From CAZYXZ01 sp964651395 (GTDB lineage: Bacteria > Actinomycetota > Actinomycetes > BP-191): a stretch of 37,479 nucleotides of DNA. Position 1 is the stretch's first letter; every line of letters begins with the position of its first letter. The stretch lies in the NCBI GenBank assembly GCA_964651395.1, contig CAZYXZ010000025.1:1-37479 (forward strand), given 5' to 3'. The translations under genes and the position numbers were made by a program. Below are positions 1 through 7,277 of this stretch, piece after piece. The notes under the pieces were generated by a model. It had not been told where the DNA came from. It saw only the letters and a list, made by a program, of their open reading frames with translations, and made no database searches.

Positions 1-347
1 ACCGACCGCGCAGCGCCGACGCCCAGGTCGGCGGGGCCGCGGGCCCAGAGCGCCAGCGGCGCCCTCGGCCCGAGGTCGTCGAGCGGCGCCGGCCACTCCG
101 CGTCACCCGGACAGACCAGCCGTGCGCCGAGCGACGACAGCCGCCGCAGGTCGAGCTCCGGCGCCGCGGCCTCGGCGCGAGCCGCGGTACGCCGCCGCAG
201 CCCGTCCGGCAGCCGGCCGTCACCGGCGAGGAGCAGCCGCCAGGTCTCGACGGCGCCGAGCGAGGTGACGGCGGCGCGCAGCTCGACGTCGTCCGGCTCG
301 CTGACCCGGCTCAGCCCGACGCGGGCCAGCCGTTCCTCGCGCGTCAC
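1..347 (-). CDS. dprA: DNA-processing protein DprA, N-terminal part (runs off window)
   Basis: DprA loads RecA on incoming single-stranded DNA during transformation and recombination. Only about the first 115 residues are inside the window. The translation holds the pattern CPGDAEWP, then LDDLG, then PLALWARG, which is the conserved stretch just before the Rossmann-like core of the family. The core itself lies outside the window. The start is GTG at 347-345 and it overlaps the comM stop codon in a GTGA junction, so the two genes are probably translationally coupled. The order yraN-comM-dprA is standard in actinobacteria. The identification rests on the motif and the neighbours. Confidence 0.88.
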   Translation of the reverse strand, partial: MTREERLARVGLSRVSEPDDVELRAAVTSLGAVETWRLLLAGDGRLPDGLRRRTAARAEAAAPELDLRRLSSLGARLVCPGDAEWPAPLDDLGPRAPLALWARGPADLGVGAARS

Positions 348-1879
348 CCAGCGCCGCGCAGGACGACGGCCTGGTGGACATGGGATCGGGTCGGCGCGTC
401 GGCGCCGGCCAGGTCGGCGAGCGTCCAGGCGACGCGCTGCACGCTCGTGAACCCCCGGGCCGTCAGCGAGCCGCGGTCGAGTGCAGCGAGGGCGGGGGCG
501 AGAGCGTCTGCGGAGAGCGGCCACTGTTCGCGAAGCCGTGGGCCGGGGATGTCGCCGTTCGCGTTCCACGGCGTACCGCGCAGGCGATGCCGAGCACGTT
601 CGCGGGCAGCCAGCACCCGCGCGGCGACCACCTCGCTGCGCTCGGTGTGGGCGAGGTCGCTCACGAGGTCGGCTCGCGACACCGGCTGCACCGTGATGCG
701 CAGGTCCAGCCGGTCGAGCAACGGTCCGGACAGCCGGCCGAGGTAGCGCTGCCGCGTCACCGAGCTGCACTCGCAGTCCTTCGCGGCCCGGCCCGCGGCG
801 GAGCAGGGACAGGGGTTGGCCGCGAGCACGAGCAGGAAGCGCGCCGGGTACTCGGCGGTGCCTCCGGCCCGTGCGATCGACACCGCGCCGGACTCGAGCG
901 GCTGGCGGAGCGCATCGAGCACCCCCCGCGCGAACTCCGGGGCTTCGTCGAGGAAGAGCACGCCACGGTGCGCGAGGCTCACGTCGCCGGGCCGGGCCAC
1001 CCCGGCGCCGCCCCCGACGATCGCCGGCACCGTCGCGGTGTGGTGCGGCGCGCGCAGCGGTGGGTGGGTGACCAGCGGGCACCCGGCTGGGAGCGTCCCG
1101 GCCACGGAGTGGATCGCCGTCACCTCGAGTGCCGCGCCGACGTCGAGCGACGGCAGGACCCCGGGCAACCGCTCGGCCAGCATCGTCTTGCCGGCCCCGG
1201 GCGGCCCCAGCAGGAACACGTGATGTCCGCCGGCCGCCGCGACCTCGCACGCGAAGCGCGCGGTCGGCTGACCGGCGACATCGGCCAGGTCGAGGTAGGG
1301 CCGAGGGACGCCGTCACTCCGGGCCGGCGCGACGTCGGCGTCGCCGAGCTCGGGGTCGCCGACGCGACCGGCCCGCAGCCAGGCCAGCAGCCCGGCCAGA
1401 TGCCCGACCGGGTGCACCTGGACACCGGGGATCAGCGCCGCCTCCGCGGCGTTGGCCACCGGTACGACGACCCGCTCGTACCCCGCTGCGGTGGCGGCCA
1501 GCACCGAGGGGAGCACGCCCCGCACCGGTCGCGCTCGCCCGTCGAGGCCGAGCTCGCCGATCAGCACAAGGTCCTGGAGGCTCTCCCGCGGCACCACGCC
1601 GGCTGCGGCGAGCAGCGCAGTCGCCATGGCGAGGTCGAAGGCACTGCCGCTCTTGCGCAGCGTCGCCGGTGACAGCCCCACCGTGATCTTCCGGTGCGGC
1701 CACTCCTCGCCGGAGTTCACCAGCGCGGCGTGGATCCGGTCCCGTGCCTCGTGCAGGGCCTTGTCCGGCAGCCCGATCATGGTGAAGCCGGGAACGCCCT
1801 GGGCGATGTCCGCCTCGACCTCGACGACGTGACCCTGGATGCCGAGCAACGCAACGGACCAGGCCTTGCCCAGTCCCAT
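344..1879 (-). CDS. comM: YifB/ComM family Mg-chelatase-like AAA+ ATPase
   Basis: ComM is a hexameric helicase-like ATPase that promotes branch migration when transformed DNA is integrated. The 511-residue product has the N-terminal ChlI-type domain with PGFTMIGLPD near residue 30, a Walker A GPPGAGKT at 225-232, a Walker B of the form GVLFLDEAPEF near 305, and the family motif NPCPC with further cysteines, followed by RLSGPLLDRLDL. Length is normal. The ATG at 1879 shares one base with the yraN stop (TGATG), and the gene ends in a GTGA overlap with dprA. The open frame continues upstream of this ATG, but that part only mirrors yraN. Confidence 0.95.
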   Translation of the reverse strand: MGLGKAWSVALLGIQGHVVEVEADIAQGVPGFTMIGLPDKALHEARDRIHAALVNSGEEWPHRKITVGLSPATLRKSGSAFDLAMATALLAAAGVVPRESLQDLVLIGELGLDGRARPVRGVLPSVLAATAAGYERVVVPVANAAEAALIPGVQVHPVGHLAGLLAWLRAGRVGDPELGDADVAPARSDGVPRPYLDLADVAGQPTARFACEVAAAGGHHVFLLGPPGAGKTMLAERLPGVLPSLDVGAALEVTAIHSVAGTLPAGCPLVTHPPLRAPHHTATVPAIVGGGAGVARPGDVSLAHRGVLFLDEAPEFARGVLDALRQPLESGAVSIARAGGTAEYPARFLLVLAANPCPCSAAGRAAKDCECSSVTRQRYLGRLSGPLLDRLDLRITVQPVSRADLVSDLAHTERSEVVAARVLAARERARHRLRGTPWNANGDIPGPRLREQWPLSADALAPALAALDRGSLTARGFTSVQRVAWTLADLAGADAPTRSHVHQAVVLRGAG

Positions 1880-2235
1880 CAGAACGCCCCGCGCAGGTGC
1901 TCGACGAGCGTCGCGCCGCGGCGCGGCCGCAGCACGCTGATGACGTCGAAGCGCAGGTCGCCGTAGCGATGACCGGTCTCGGCCAGCCACTCGTGCGCCA
2001 GCACGTGGATCCGCCGGGCCTTGCGCAGCGTCACCGCTTCGGCGGGTACGCCGTAGTCCACGGAGCTGCGTGTCTTCACCTCGACGAAGACGATCGTCCG
2101 CCCCTCCCGGGCCACGATGTCGAGCTCGCCGGTCCGGCTGCGCCAGTTCCGGTCGAGCACCTCGAGTCCGTGCTCGCGCAGGTGGCGCACCGCGACGTCC
2201 TCGCCGTACCGGCCGACCGCGTCCTTCGCCCGCAT
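1879..2235 (-). CDS. YraN family (UPF0102) endonuclease-fold protein
   Basis: The product is a 118-residue protein of the UPF0102/YraN family, a small restriction-endonuclease-like fold of unproven function. The motifs GELDIVAREG and VFVEVKTRSS near residues 36-58 carry the acidic and E-x-K residues that would bind metal in this fold. It is the first gene of the yraN-comM-dprA unit. The ATG at 2235 lies about 12 bases after a G-run that may act as a ribosome-binding site. A TAGCGT box at 2262-2257 is a possible -10 element. The family assignment is firm, but a nuclease activity would be inference. Confidence 0.93.
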   Translation of the reverse strand: MRAKDAVGRYGEDVAVRHLREHGLEVLDRNWRSRTGELDIVAREGRTIVFVEVKTRSSVDYGVPAEAVTLRKARRIHVLAHEWLAETGHRYGDLRFDVISVLRPRRGATLVEHLRGAF

Positions 2236-2323
2236 CCGCCACCACCCCCCGCGACGACGCTAGGCAGGCGGCCGGTCGCAGCGCGGTGCGCAGCGAGATC
2301 TGTGGACCTGGTCCCTCCTTCCC

Positions 2324-2335
2324 TACGATGCGTGG
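2324..2335 (+). promoter_or_regulatory. candidate -10 box of a leaderless promoter (DJ-1-like gene)
   Basis: TACGAT at 2324-2329 is followed by six bases and then the ATG at 2336. That puts the expected transcription start on the A of the start codon. No ribosome-binding site is visible upstream of this ATG. A weak -35 candidate, TGTGGA, lies 17 bases upstream. Confidence 0.5.
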
Positions 2336-2932
2336 ATGGCCGACACCAAGCACATCGGAATCGTCTGCTTCGACGACATGGAGGAGCTCGACGCCGTCGG
2401 TCCGTGGGAGGTGCTCTCCTTCTGGACCTCGGCCTTCCCCGACGACGGGTGGGCGGTCACGACCATGTCGGTGGACGGCCGGCCGGTGCGCTGTGCCAAG
2501 GGGATGGTCATCACGCCCCAGGTCTCGTACGCGGACGCCCCGGTGCTCGACATCGTCGTCTACCCCGGTGGCCAAGGCACCCGCGAGCACACCGAGGACG
2601 CTGAGCGGCTCGACTGGGTCCGCGCCCAGGCCGCGCGCGGCGCGCTCATGACGAGCGTGTGCACCGGGTCACTCGTCTACGCCGCCGCCGGGCTGCTCGC
2701 CGGACGGCCGGCCACGACGCACTGGGGCGTGATGAGTGAGCTCACGCGACTCGACCCGACGATCGTCGTGGACACCGACGCGCGCTACGTCGACGACGGC
2801 GACGTCATCACGTCGGCCGGGGTCAGTGCCGGCATCGACATGGCGCTGTACCTGGTCGGCCGCCTCGTCTCGCCGGAGCGTTCGCAGATCGTGCGGTCGG
2901 GGATCCAGTACGACCCGGCCCCGCCGTACTGA
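2336..2932 (+). CDS. DJ-1/PfpI family protein, isonitrile-hydratase-like
   Basis: The product is a 198-residue protein of the class I glutamine amidotransferase-like superfamily, DJ-1/PfpI branch. The nucleophile elbow is SVCTGSLVYAAAGLL with the cysteine at residue 109, followed by the pattern GRPATTHW. Together with LDAVGPWEVL (Asp19) near the N terminus this resembles isonitrile hydratase (InhA) and the amidotransferase-like domains of AraC/FtrA regulators. There is no DNA-binding domain, so it is a stand-alone enzyme-like protein. The substrate is unknown. It is divergent from yraN and lies 22 bases before a membrane protein gene on the same strand. The family call is solid; the isonitrile hydratase activity is inference from the motif. 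Confidence 0.85.
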   Translation: MADTKHIGIVCFDDMEELDAVGPWEVLSFWTSAFPDDGWAVTTMSVDGRPVRCAKGMVITPQVSYADAPVLDIVVYPGGQGTREHTEDAERLDWVRAQAARGALMTSVCTGSLVYAAAGLLAGRPATTHWGVMSELTRLDPTIVVDTDARYVDDGDVITSAGVSAGIDMALYLVGRLVSPERSQIVRSGIQYDPAPPY

Positions 2933-2942
2933 CGGGGACCGG

Positions 2943-2954
2943 TACGTTCCGGGG
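2943..2954 (+). promoter_or_regulatory. candidate -10 box of a leaderless promoter (membrane protein gene)
   Basis: TACGTT at 2943-2948 is followed by six bases and the ATG at 2955. The GGGG directly before the ATG is too close to work as a ribosome-binding site. No convincing -35 is visible, so this is weaker than the site upstream of the preceding gene. Confidence 0.4.
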
Positions 2955-4316
2955 ATGCACCCAGCGGGCGAGGACCTCGACCACGAAGCGCCCGCCCCGA
3001 TCGCCACGCCTCGCGTCGCGAGCTGGAAGCTGTGGGGGATGGTCTTCCTCCCGCTGATCGTGCTCTACCTCAACACCGCGACGGTGGACACCGACAAGCT
3101 CAGCCCGGACCCGATCGCGGCGGCCCAGGTGGCCTGGCGGGTCACCAACTACCAGGACATCGACCTGGGAGGGCGCGGCTACGACAACGTCTGGATCCAG
3201 GAGCGCGGCCACGGCGTCCGGACCAGCGACCGCTCCCCTGGCGTGATCGGGTTCGGTGTGCCGTTCTTCTGGCTGGTCGGCCGCGACCCGCTCCTCATCA
3301 ACATGCAGGCGGCCGCGCTCGCGGCCGCCTTCGCGGCTGCCGCGGCGATGGCGACGCTGGCCCTCGTCCTGCGCCGGCTGACCACGACGAAAGTGGCCGT
3401 CGGCGCCACGACGCTGATGGCGCTGGGCACGTCGACGTGGGGCGTGTCGGCCGACGCCCTGTGGCCGCACGGCCCGAACCAGCTGTTTCTGGCAGTCGCC
3501 ATGCTCGGCGCGGCGAACGGGCTGTGGTTGCTCACCGGGACCGTCTTCGGCCTGGCGATCCTGACGCGCGCCCATCTCGCGTCCGTCGCGGCGGTGACAG
3601 GGGTCTGGCTGTCGCTGCGGAAACGGGCCTGGCCGCCGGTCGTGGCGATCGGGGCGTTCAGCCTGACCGCTCTGCTCGCCGTCGTCGCCTATACCGACTA
3701 TCTGTCCGGGCGTCTCGACGTGAGCCCGAGCGGAATCTCCGGCACGCACTCGCTGCGCGACAACGGGTGGGACCACATGGCCGCCAACCTGCTGGGCTTC
3801 TTCGTCTCCCCCGCACGCGGGCTGCTGGTGATCTGCCCGTTCCTCCTCCTGCTGCTACCAGGCCTGCCGCGGGCATGGCGCGCCGCGCCGGTCTGGGTCC
3901 GCGCCTTCGCCGCCGGCGGCGTCCTCTACCTGCTGATCCAGGCGAAGCTCAACCACTTCTCCGGCGGCGTGCGCTTCTGGGGGCCACGGCTCACCCTCGA
4001 GTCGCTGACCCTCTGGGCGCCGCTGCTCCTGCTCTGCTGGACCCAGTGGACGAGCCTGCGCCGCTGGCGCATGCGCCTGTTCGCGAGCCTGTGCGTCCTG
4101 GCGGTCGGCTACCAGGCGATCGGCGCCATCTACTTCGACGCGCCGCCTGTCGTGCACGACCCGTGGGCGCACAACTGGCTGACCGACGTGCTGCGCTACG
4201 CGCCGTACCGCGGACCCGCGCGCGCGATCGCGCTCGGCAGCGTCGTACTCGCGATCGTCGTGCTGGTCGTGCCGCTCAGCCGAAGAGGGCCCAGGCCAGC
4301 AGCGCTCCCACAATGA
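2955..4316 (+). CDS. polytopic membrane protein, GT-C-like
   Basis: The product is a 453-residue integral membrane protein with a hydrophobic segment at about 26-42 and many more between about 95 and 440. After the first membrane segment there is a long loop (about 43-95), as in GT-C type lipid-linked glycosyltransferases. The pattern SPARGLLVICPFLL near 285-298 and GGVRFWGPRLTLE near 337-349 resembles the SP-RGLL and GPR motifs of uncharacterised membrane glycosyltransferase-like families. I do not see enough to name a donor or acceptor. The start was set at the ATG at 2955; the frame continues upstream only as a shadow of the DJ-1-like gene. The 3' end overlaps the convergent 37-residue membrane peptide by 41 bases. 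Confidence 0.8.
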   Translation: MHPAGEDLDHEAPAPIATPRVASWKLWGMVFLPLIVLYLNTATVDTDKLSPDPIAAAQVAWRVTNYQDIDLGGRGYDNVWIQERGHGVRTSDRSPGVIGFGVPFFWLVGRDPLLINMQAAALAAAFAAAAAMATLALVLRRLTTTKVAVGATTLMALGTSTWGVSADALWPHGPNQLFLAVAMLGAANGLWLLTGTVFGLAILTRAHLASVAAVTGVWLSLRKRAWPPVVAIGAFSLTALLAVVAYTDYLSGRLDVSPSGISGTHSLRDNGWDHMAANLLGFFVSPARGLLVICPFLLLLLPGLPRAWRAAPVWVRAFAAGGVLYLLIQAKLNHFSGGVRFWGPRLTLESLTLWAPLLLLCWTQWTSLRRWRMRLFASLCVLAVGYQAIGAIYFDAPPVVHDPWAHNWLTDVLRYAPYRGPARAIALGSVVLAIVVLVVPLSRRGPRPAALPQ

Positions 4317-4389
4317 CGATGCCGGAGACCAGGATGGCGATGTCGGTGGTCTTCGGCCCCTTGTAGCGCCGCGTCGCGTTGAAGCCCAC
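4276..4389 (-). CDS. small single-pass membrane protein (37 aa)
   Basis: A short frame begins with GTG two bases after the DUF2469 stop codon. An AAGGAG ribosome-binding site lies eight bases before this GTG, inside the last codons of DUF2469. The peptide starts with a basic segment (FNATRRYKGPKTTD) and continues as one hydrophobic helix of about 20 residues (IAILVSGIVIVGALLAWALF), so it should insert with the N terminus in the cytoplasm. Its strong ribosome-binding site and coding position suggest that it is real and co-translated with DUF2469. It overlaps the end of the convergent membrane protein gene by 41 bases. The function is unknown. Confidence 0.6.
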   Translation of the reverse strand: MGFNATRRYKGPKTTDIAILVSGIVIVGALLAWALFG

Positions 4390-4391
4390 GC

Positions 4392-4685
4392 CTAGAGCTC
4401 CTTCTTCGCCAGCTCCTCGACGTTGACGTCCTTGAACGTCACGACGCGGACATGGTTGACGAAGCGGGCCGGCCGGTACATGTCCCAGACCCAGGCATCC
4501 TGCATGGTCACCTCGAAGTAGACCTCGCCATCGGCGTTCTTGACGGCCAGGTCGACGGAGTTGGCCAGGTAGAACCGGCGCTCGGTCTCGACGACGTACG
4601 TGAACAGCCCGACCACGTCGCGGTACTCGCGATAGAGCTGCAGCTCCATCTCGGTCTCGTACTTCTCGAGGTCCTCGGCGCTCAC
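4392..4685 (-). CDS. DUF2469 family protein
   Basis: The product is a 97-residue acidic protein of the DUF2469 family, which is nearly always encoded next to rnhB in actinobacteria (the Rv2901c type). The conserved core is visible as SAEDLEKYETEMELQLYREY at the N terminus and RFVNHVRVVTFKDVNVEEL at the C terminus. No catalytic motif, signal peptide or membrane segment is seen. The GTG start overlaps the rnhB stop in a GTGA junction. The role is unknown. The constant neighbourhood suggests a link to RNA/DNA hybrid removal or to the secretion block, but that is only context. Confidence 0.9.
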   Translation of the reverse strand: MSAEDLEKYETEMELQLYREYRDVVGLFTYVVETERRFYLANSVDLAVKNADGEVYFEVTMQDAWVWDMYRPARFVNHVRVVTFKDVNVEELAKKEL

Positions 4686-5362
4686 AGACAGATCTCCTGC
4701 TCGTCGGCGGACTCATCATCCACCACGAGCTGACCGCGGACGTTCACGAACGACCGGCGGTGCTCGTCGCAGGGGCCGTGCTCCCGGAGCAGCGCGCTGT
4801 GCTCAGGCGTGATGTAGCCCTTGTGCTGTGCGAAGTTGTACGCCGGGAAGCGCTCGTGCAGCTCGACCATCATGCGGTCGCGGGTGACCTTCGCGACGAC
4901 GCTCGCCGCGGCGATGCAGGCGGCCACCCGGTCCCCCTTCCAGATGGCGAGTCCGGGTGCTCCCAGGCCGCGGACCGGGAACCCGTCGGTGAGCACGTAG
5001 TGCGGTTCCGGTGTGAGTGCGGCCAGCGCGCGCCGCAGCGCCATGACGTTGGCGACGTGCAGACCCATGCGGTCGAGGTCGGCCGCCGGGATCACGCAGA
5101 CCGCCCAGGACTCGGCGCGGTCGACGACCTCGGCGTAGACCTCCTCCCGCACCTCTGCGGTGAGCAGCTTGGAGTCGGCCAGTCCCGGCACCTTTCCGCG
5201 CCTGCCGTCCGGCAACGTGACGGCGCCTGCGACGAGCGGTCCGGCGCAGGCGCCGCGCCCCGCCTCGTCGGCGCCGGCGATGCTCGCGAAGCCCAGTCGG
5301 CGCAGTGCGCGCTCGTAGCCCCAGAGGCCGGCGTCGCGGCGGACCGCGGTCACGGAGCCCAC
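4682..5362 (-). CDS. rnhB: ribonuclease HII
   Basis: RNase HII cuts RNA in RNA/DNA hybrids and removes single ribonucleotides from DNA. The 226-residue product has the family signature AGADEAGRGACAGPL with catalytic Asp32 and Glu33, then LADSKLL and VLTDGFPV carrying the further acidic residues, and the C-terminal pattern HKGYITPEHSALLREHGPC. The GTG at 5362 shares one base with the NUDIX stop codon (TAGTG). A second in-frame GTG at 5353 is possible and would give a product three residues shorter. The C-terminal tail (VVDDESADEQEICL) is acidic and extends past the usual end. Confidence 0.96.
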   Translation of the reverse strand: MGSVTAVRRDAGLWGYERALRRLGFASIAGADEAGRGACAGPLVAGAVTLPDGRRGKVPGLADSKLLTAEVREEVYAEVVDRAESWAVCVIPAADLDRMGLHVANVMALRRALAALTPEPHYVLTDGFPVRGLGAPGLAIWKGDRVAACIAAASVVAKVTRDRMMVELHERFPAYNFAQHKGYITPEHSALLREHGPCDEHRRSFVNVRGQLVVDDESADEQEICL

Positions 5363-5853
5363 TAGTGCCCGATCTCGACCGGGACACCGGGCAGGTCGCC
5401 GGCCAGCACCGCGGGCAGCAGCTCGGGCAACCGGCTCGGCAGGAACCGGGCCTCGCGCGTGAGGACGTCGTCGAGGCTCCACCAGTCGTGGCCGAGCGCG
5501 GCCGCGACCTCGAGCGACTCCAGCGCTGTCGGCACGCAGTCGGACGTCTCGCAGCGCGCCACGTGGATGTGCTCGACCTGCGCGAAGTTCCAGCCACCGA
5601 AGGAGAACTCGACGTCGCGGGTCCAGATGCACGGACCGACCTCGGTCGGCCGGATGCCGGTCTCCTCGTAGAGCTCGCGGGCAGCCGCCTCGGCGGTCGA
5701 CTCGCCTCGGTGGAGCCCGCCGCCGGGCAGCTCCCACCAGTCCGGCAGCTCGGGACGGGCCGGGTCGCAGGAGTTGAGGAGCAGGAGCCGGTCGTCGGGG
5801 TCGAAGAGAAGCACCCGCGCGGCGGTACGCCGGATCACGAACGGGCTGCGCAT
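5362..5853 (-). CDS. NUDIX hydrolase
   Basis: The product is a 163-residue NUDIX protein. The Nudix box fits G-x5-E-x7-REL-x-EE-x-GI and spans GGGLHRGESTAEAAARELYE followed by ETGI, around residues 43-66. It binds divalent metal and hydrolyses a nucleoside diphosphate linked to another group. The N-terminal RRTAARVLLFDPDDRLLLL is the usual first strand. The substrate cannot be told from sequence. It sits between lepB and rnhB and seems to have its own leaderless start: a TAGGCT box seven bases before the ATG includes the lepB stop codon. It is coupled to rnhB by a one-base overlap. Confidence 0.92.
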   Translation of the reverse strand: MRSPFVIRRTAARVLLFDPDDRLLLLNSCDPARPELPDWWELPGGGLHRGESTAEAAARELYEETGIRPTEVGPCIWTRDVEFSFGGWNFAQVEHIHVARCETSDCVPTALESLEVAAALGHDWWSLDDVLTREARFLPSRLPELLPAVLAGDLPGVPVEIGH

Positions 5854-5866
5854 ACGCGCCAGCCTA
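5854..5866 (-). promoter_or_regulatory. candidate leaderless -10 box (NUDIX gene) containing the lepB stop codon
   Basis: On the minus strand TAGGCT (5866-5861) is followed by GGCGCGT and the ATG at 5853. The first three bases of the box are the lepB stop codon TAG. There is no ribosome-binding site. The same arrangement, nearly base for base, stands before lepB. Confidence 0.5.
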
Positions 5867-6706
5867 GGCAGCCGAGTCGTGGCGTCGGCGGTACCGCCGG
5901 TTGCGGATCACGCGGCGGCCGGCCGTGATCGGCAGGGCCAGCGCGAGCCCGAGCGCCGGGGGTGTGGCCGTGACGGCCCAGGGAGTCCCCGGCAGGGTCG
6001 CCTCCGTGGTGCCTTCGAACTGGTGGGGCACGCGCAGCCCCTTGAAGTGGCCCACCGGCCAGATCACGACGAAGGCGCGGCCGATGACCTTGCTCTGCGG
6101 CACGGTGCCGTGCCGGCGGGAGTCCGACGAGTTGCCGCGGTGGTCACCCATCACGAACAGCTTGTCCTTCTCGACGGTGACCGGGCCGAAGGTCACCTTG
6201 TCGTCGTCGTAGACGTAGGGCTCCTCGAGCTCCTGGCCGTTGACGGTTACGTGGCCGTTGGTACAGCAGGCCACGACGTCGCCCGGTACGCCGATGACGC
6301 GCTTGATGTAGTCCTTCTCGCCAGGCGCGCCCAGGCCGATGACGCTCGCGATCTTGCGCTGGATCTTGCCGAAGCCCTTGGCCGGCGTGACGACGATCTC
6401 CTGGTCGAAGGAGTCGAGTCCGTTGAACACCACGATCTCGCCGCGGTGGATGTCGCGGAACCGGTAGACGACCTTGTTGACGAGAACCCGGTCCTTGATG
6501 AGCAGCGTGCGCTCCATGGAGCCGGACGGGATGTAGAACGCCTGGACGAAGAAGGCCTTGATGACCAACGCCAGTACGAAGGCGATGAGCAGCAGGAAGG
6601 GCAGCTCCCGGGCGAACGACCCGTGCTTCTTCTTCGGGGGCGTGGCCTGGTCGTCAGCGGGCGTGGCCGGCTCGGCCGCAGTCGTCGGCTGGGTCATGTC
6701 ATCCAT
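5864..6706 (-). CDS. lepB: signal peptidase I
   Basis: LepB removes signal peptides from exported preproteins at the outer face of the membrane. The 280-residue product has a cytoplasmic N-terminal tail rich in Thr, Ala and Lys, one membrane helix at about 36-54, then PSGSM with catalytic Ser63, the pattern KDYIKRVIGVPGD with catalytic Lys135, and GDHRGNSSDSR at 188-198. A second hydrophobic segment lies near 240-260, before a basic tail, as in several actinobacterial LepB proteins. I chose the ATG at 6706; another ATG at 6697 is in frame. It follows rplS, the usual place. Confidence 0.96.
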   Translation of the reverse strand: MDDMTQPTTAAEPATPADDQATPPKKKHGSFARELPFLLLIAFVLALVIKAFFVQAFYIPSGSMERTLLIKDRVLVNKVVYRFRDIHRGEIVVFNGLDSFDQEIVVTPAKGFGKIQRKIASVIGLGAPGEKDYIKRVIGVPGDVVACCTNGHVTVNGQELEEPYVYDDDKVTFGPVTVEKDKLFVMGDHRGNSSDSRRHGTVPQSKVIGRAFVVIWPVGHFKGLRVPHQFEGTTEATLPGTPWAVTATPPALGLALALPITAGRRVIRNRRYRRRHDSAA

Positions 6707-6719
6707 ACGCGCGAGCCTA
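6707..6719 (-). promoter_or_regulatory. candidate leaderless -10 box (lepB)
   Basis: TAGGCT (6719-6714) is followed by CGCGCGT and the ATG at 6706. No good ribosome-binding site precedes this ATG. The 24-base stretch 6704-6727 matches 5851-5874, upstream of the NUDIX gene, at 22 of 24 positions. Confidence 0.5.
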
Positions 6720-6737
6720 GCCAGCCGTTCCCGGAGG

Positions 6738-7190
6738 TCAGGAGGTGGTGTCCTCGGCGGCGGCGGCCTCGTCGACGGCATCCACCGGCGCGGTGTCCTC
6801 GACGGACGTCGCCTCCTCGAGCACGGCAGTCCCGGTACGCGGCACGCTGTCGCGCTTCTCCTTGATCTTGGCGGCCTTCCCGCGCAGGTCGCGCAGGTAG
6901 TACAGCTTCGCCCGGCGTACGTCGCCGCGGGTGACGAGCTCGATCTTCGCGAGGATCGGGCTGTGCACGGGGAACGTCCGCTCGACACCGACGCCGAAGC
7001 TGACCTTGCGCACGGTGAACGTCTCCCGCGCACCCCCGCCCTGGCGGCGGATGACGACGCCCTGGAAGACCTGGACGCGCTCGCGCGTGCCCTCGACCAC
7101 GCGCACGTGCACCTTCAGCGTGTCGCCGGGGCGGAAGTCGGGGACGTCGCTGCGGAGCGAGGCGGCGTCGACGCTGTCCAGGGTGTGCAT
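6738..7190 (-). CDS. rplS: 50S ribosomal protein L19, with acidic C-terminal tail
   Basis: L19 lies at the interface of the two ribosomal subunits. The first ~116 residues are a normal L19: FRPGDTLKVHVRVVEG, RVQVFQGVVIRR, VERTFPVHSPILAKIELV and RRAKLYYLRDLRGKAA are the conserved parts. The remaining ~34 residues form an acidic Ala/Glu/Asp-rich tail (such as EEATSVEDTAPVDAVDEAA) that bacterial L19 usually lacks. The ATG at 7190 has GGAAAG about nine bases upstream. It follows trmD by 87 bases, the conserved order rpsP-rimM-trmD-rplS. Confidence 0.97.
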   Translation of the reverse strand: MHTLDSVDAASLRSDVPDFRPGDTLKVHVRVVEGTRERVQVFQGVVIRRQGGGARETFTVRKVSFGVGVERTFPVHSPILAKIELVTRGDVRRAKLYYLRDLRGKAAKIKEKRDSVPRTGTAVLEEATSVEDTAPVDAVDEAAAAEDTTS

Positions 7191-7277
7191 GGCTATTCGC
7201 TTTCCGGCGGGCGCGGCGACATGAGCCGCGGAGGCGTGGAGGGTGCTGGCGGGCCGCTCTACGGCGCGCGCAGCCGC

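Noticed and set aside
1880..2590. Extension of the comM frame about 237 codons upstream of the ATG at 1879
   Set aside because: The extension covers yraN and part of the DJ-1-like gene and has no family similarity. The ATG with the TGATG junction is the natural start.
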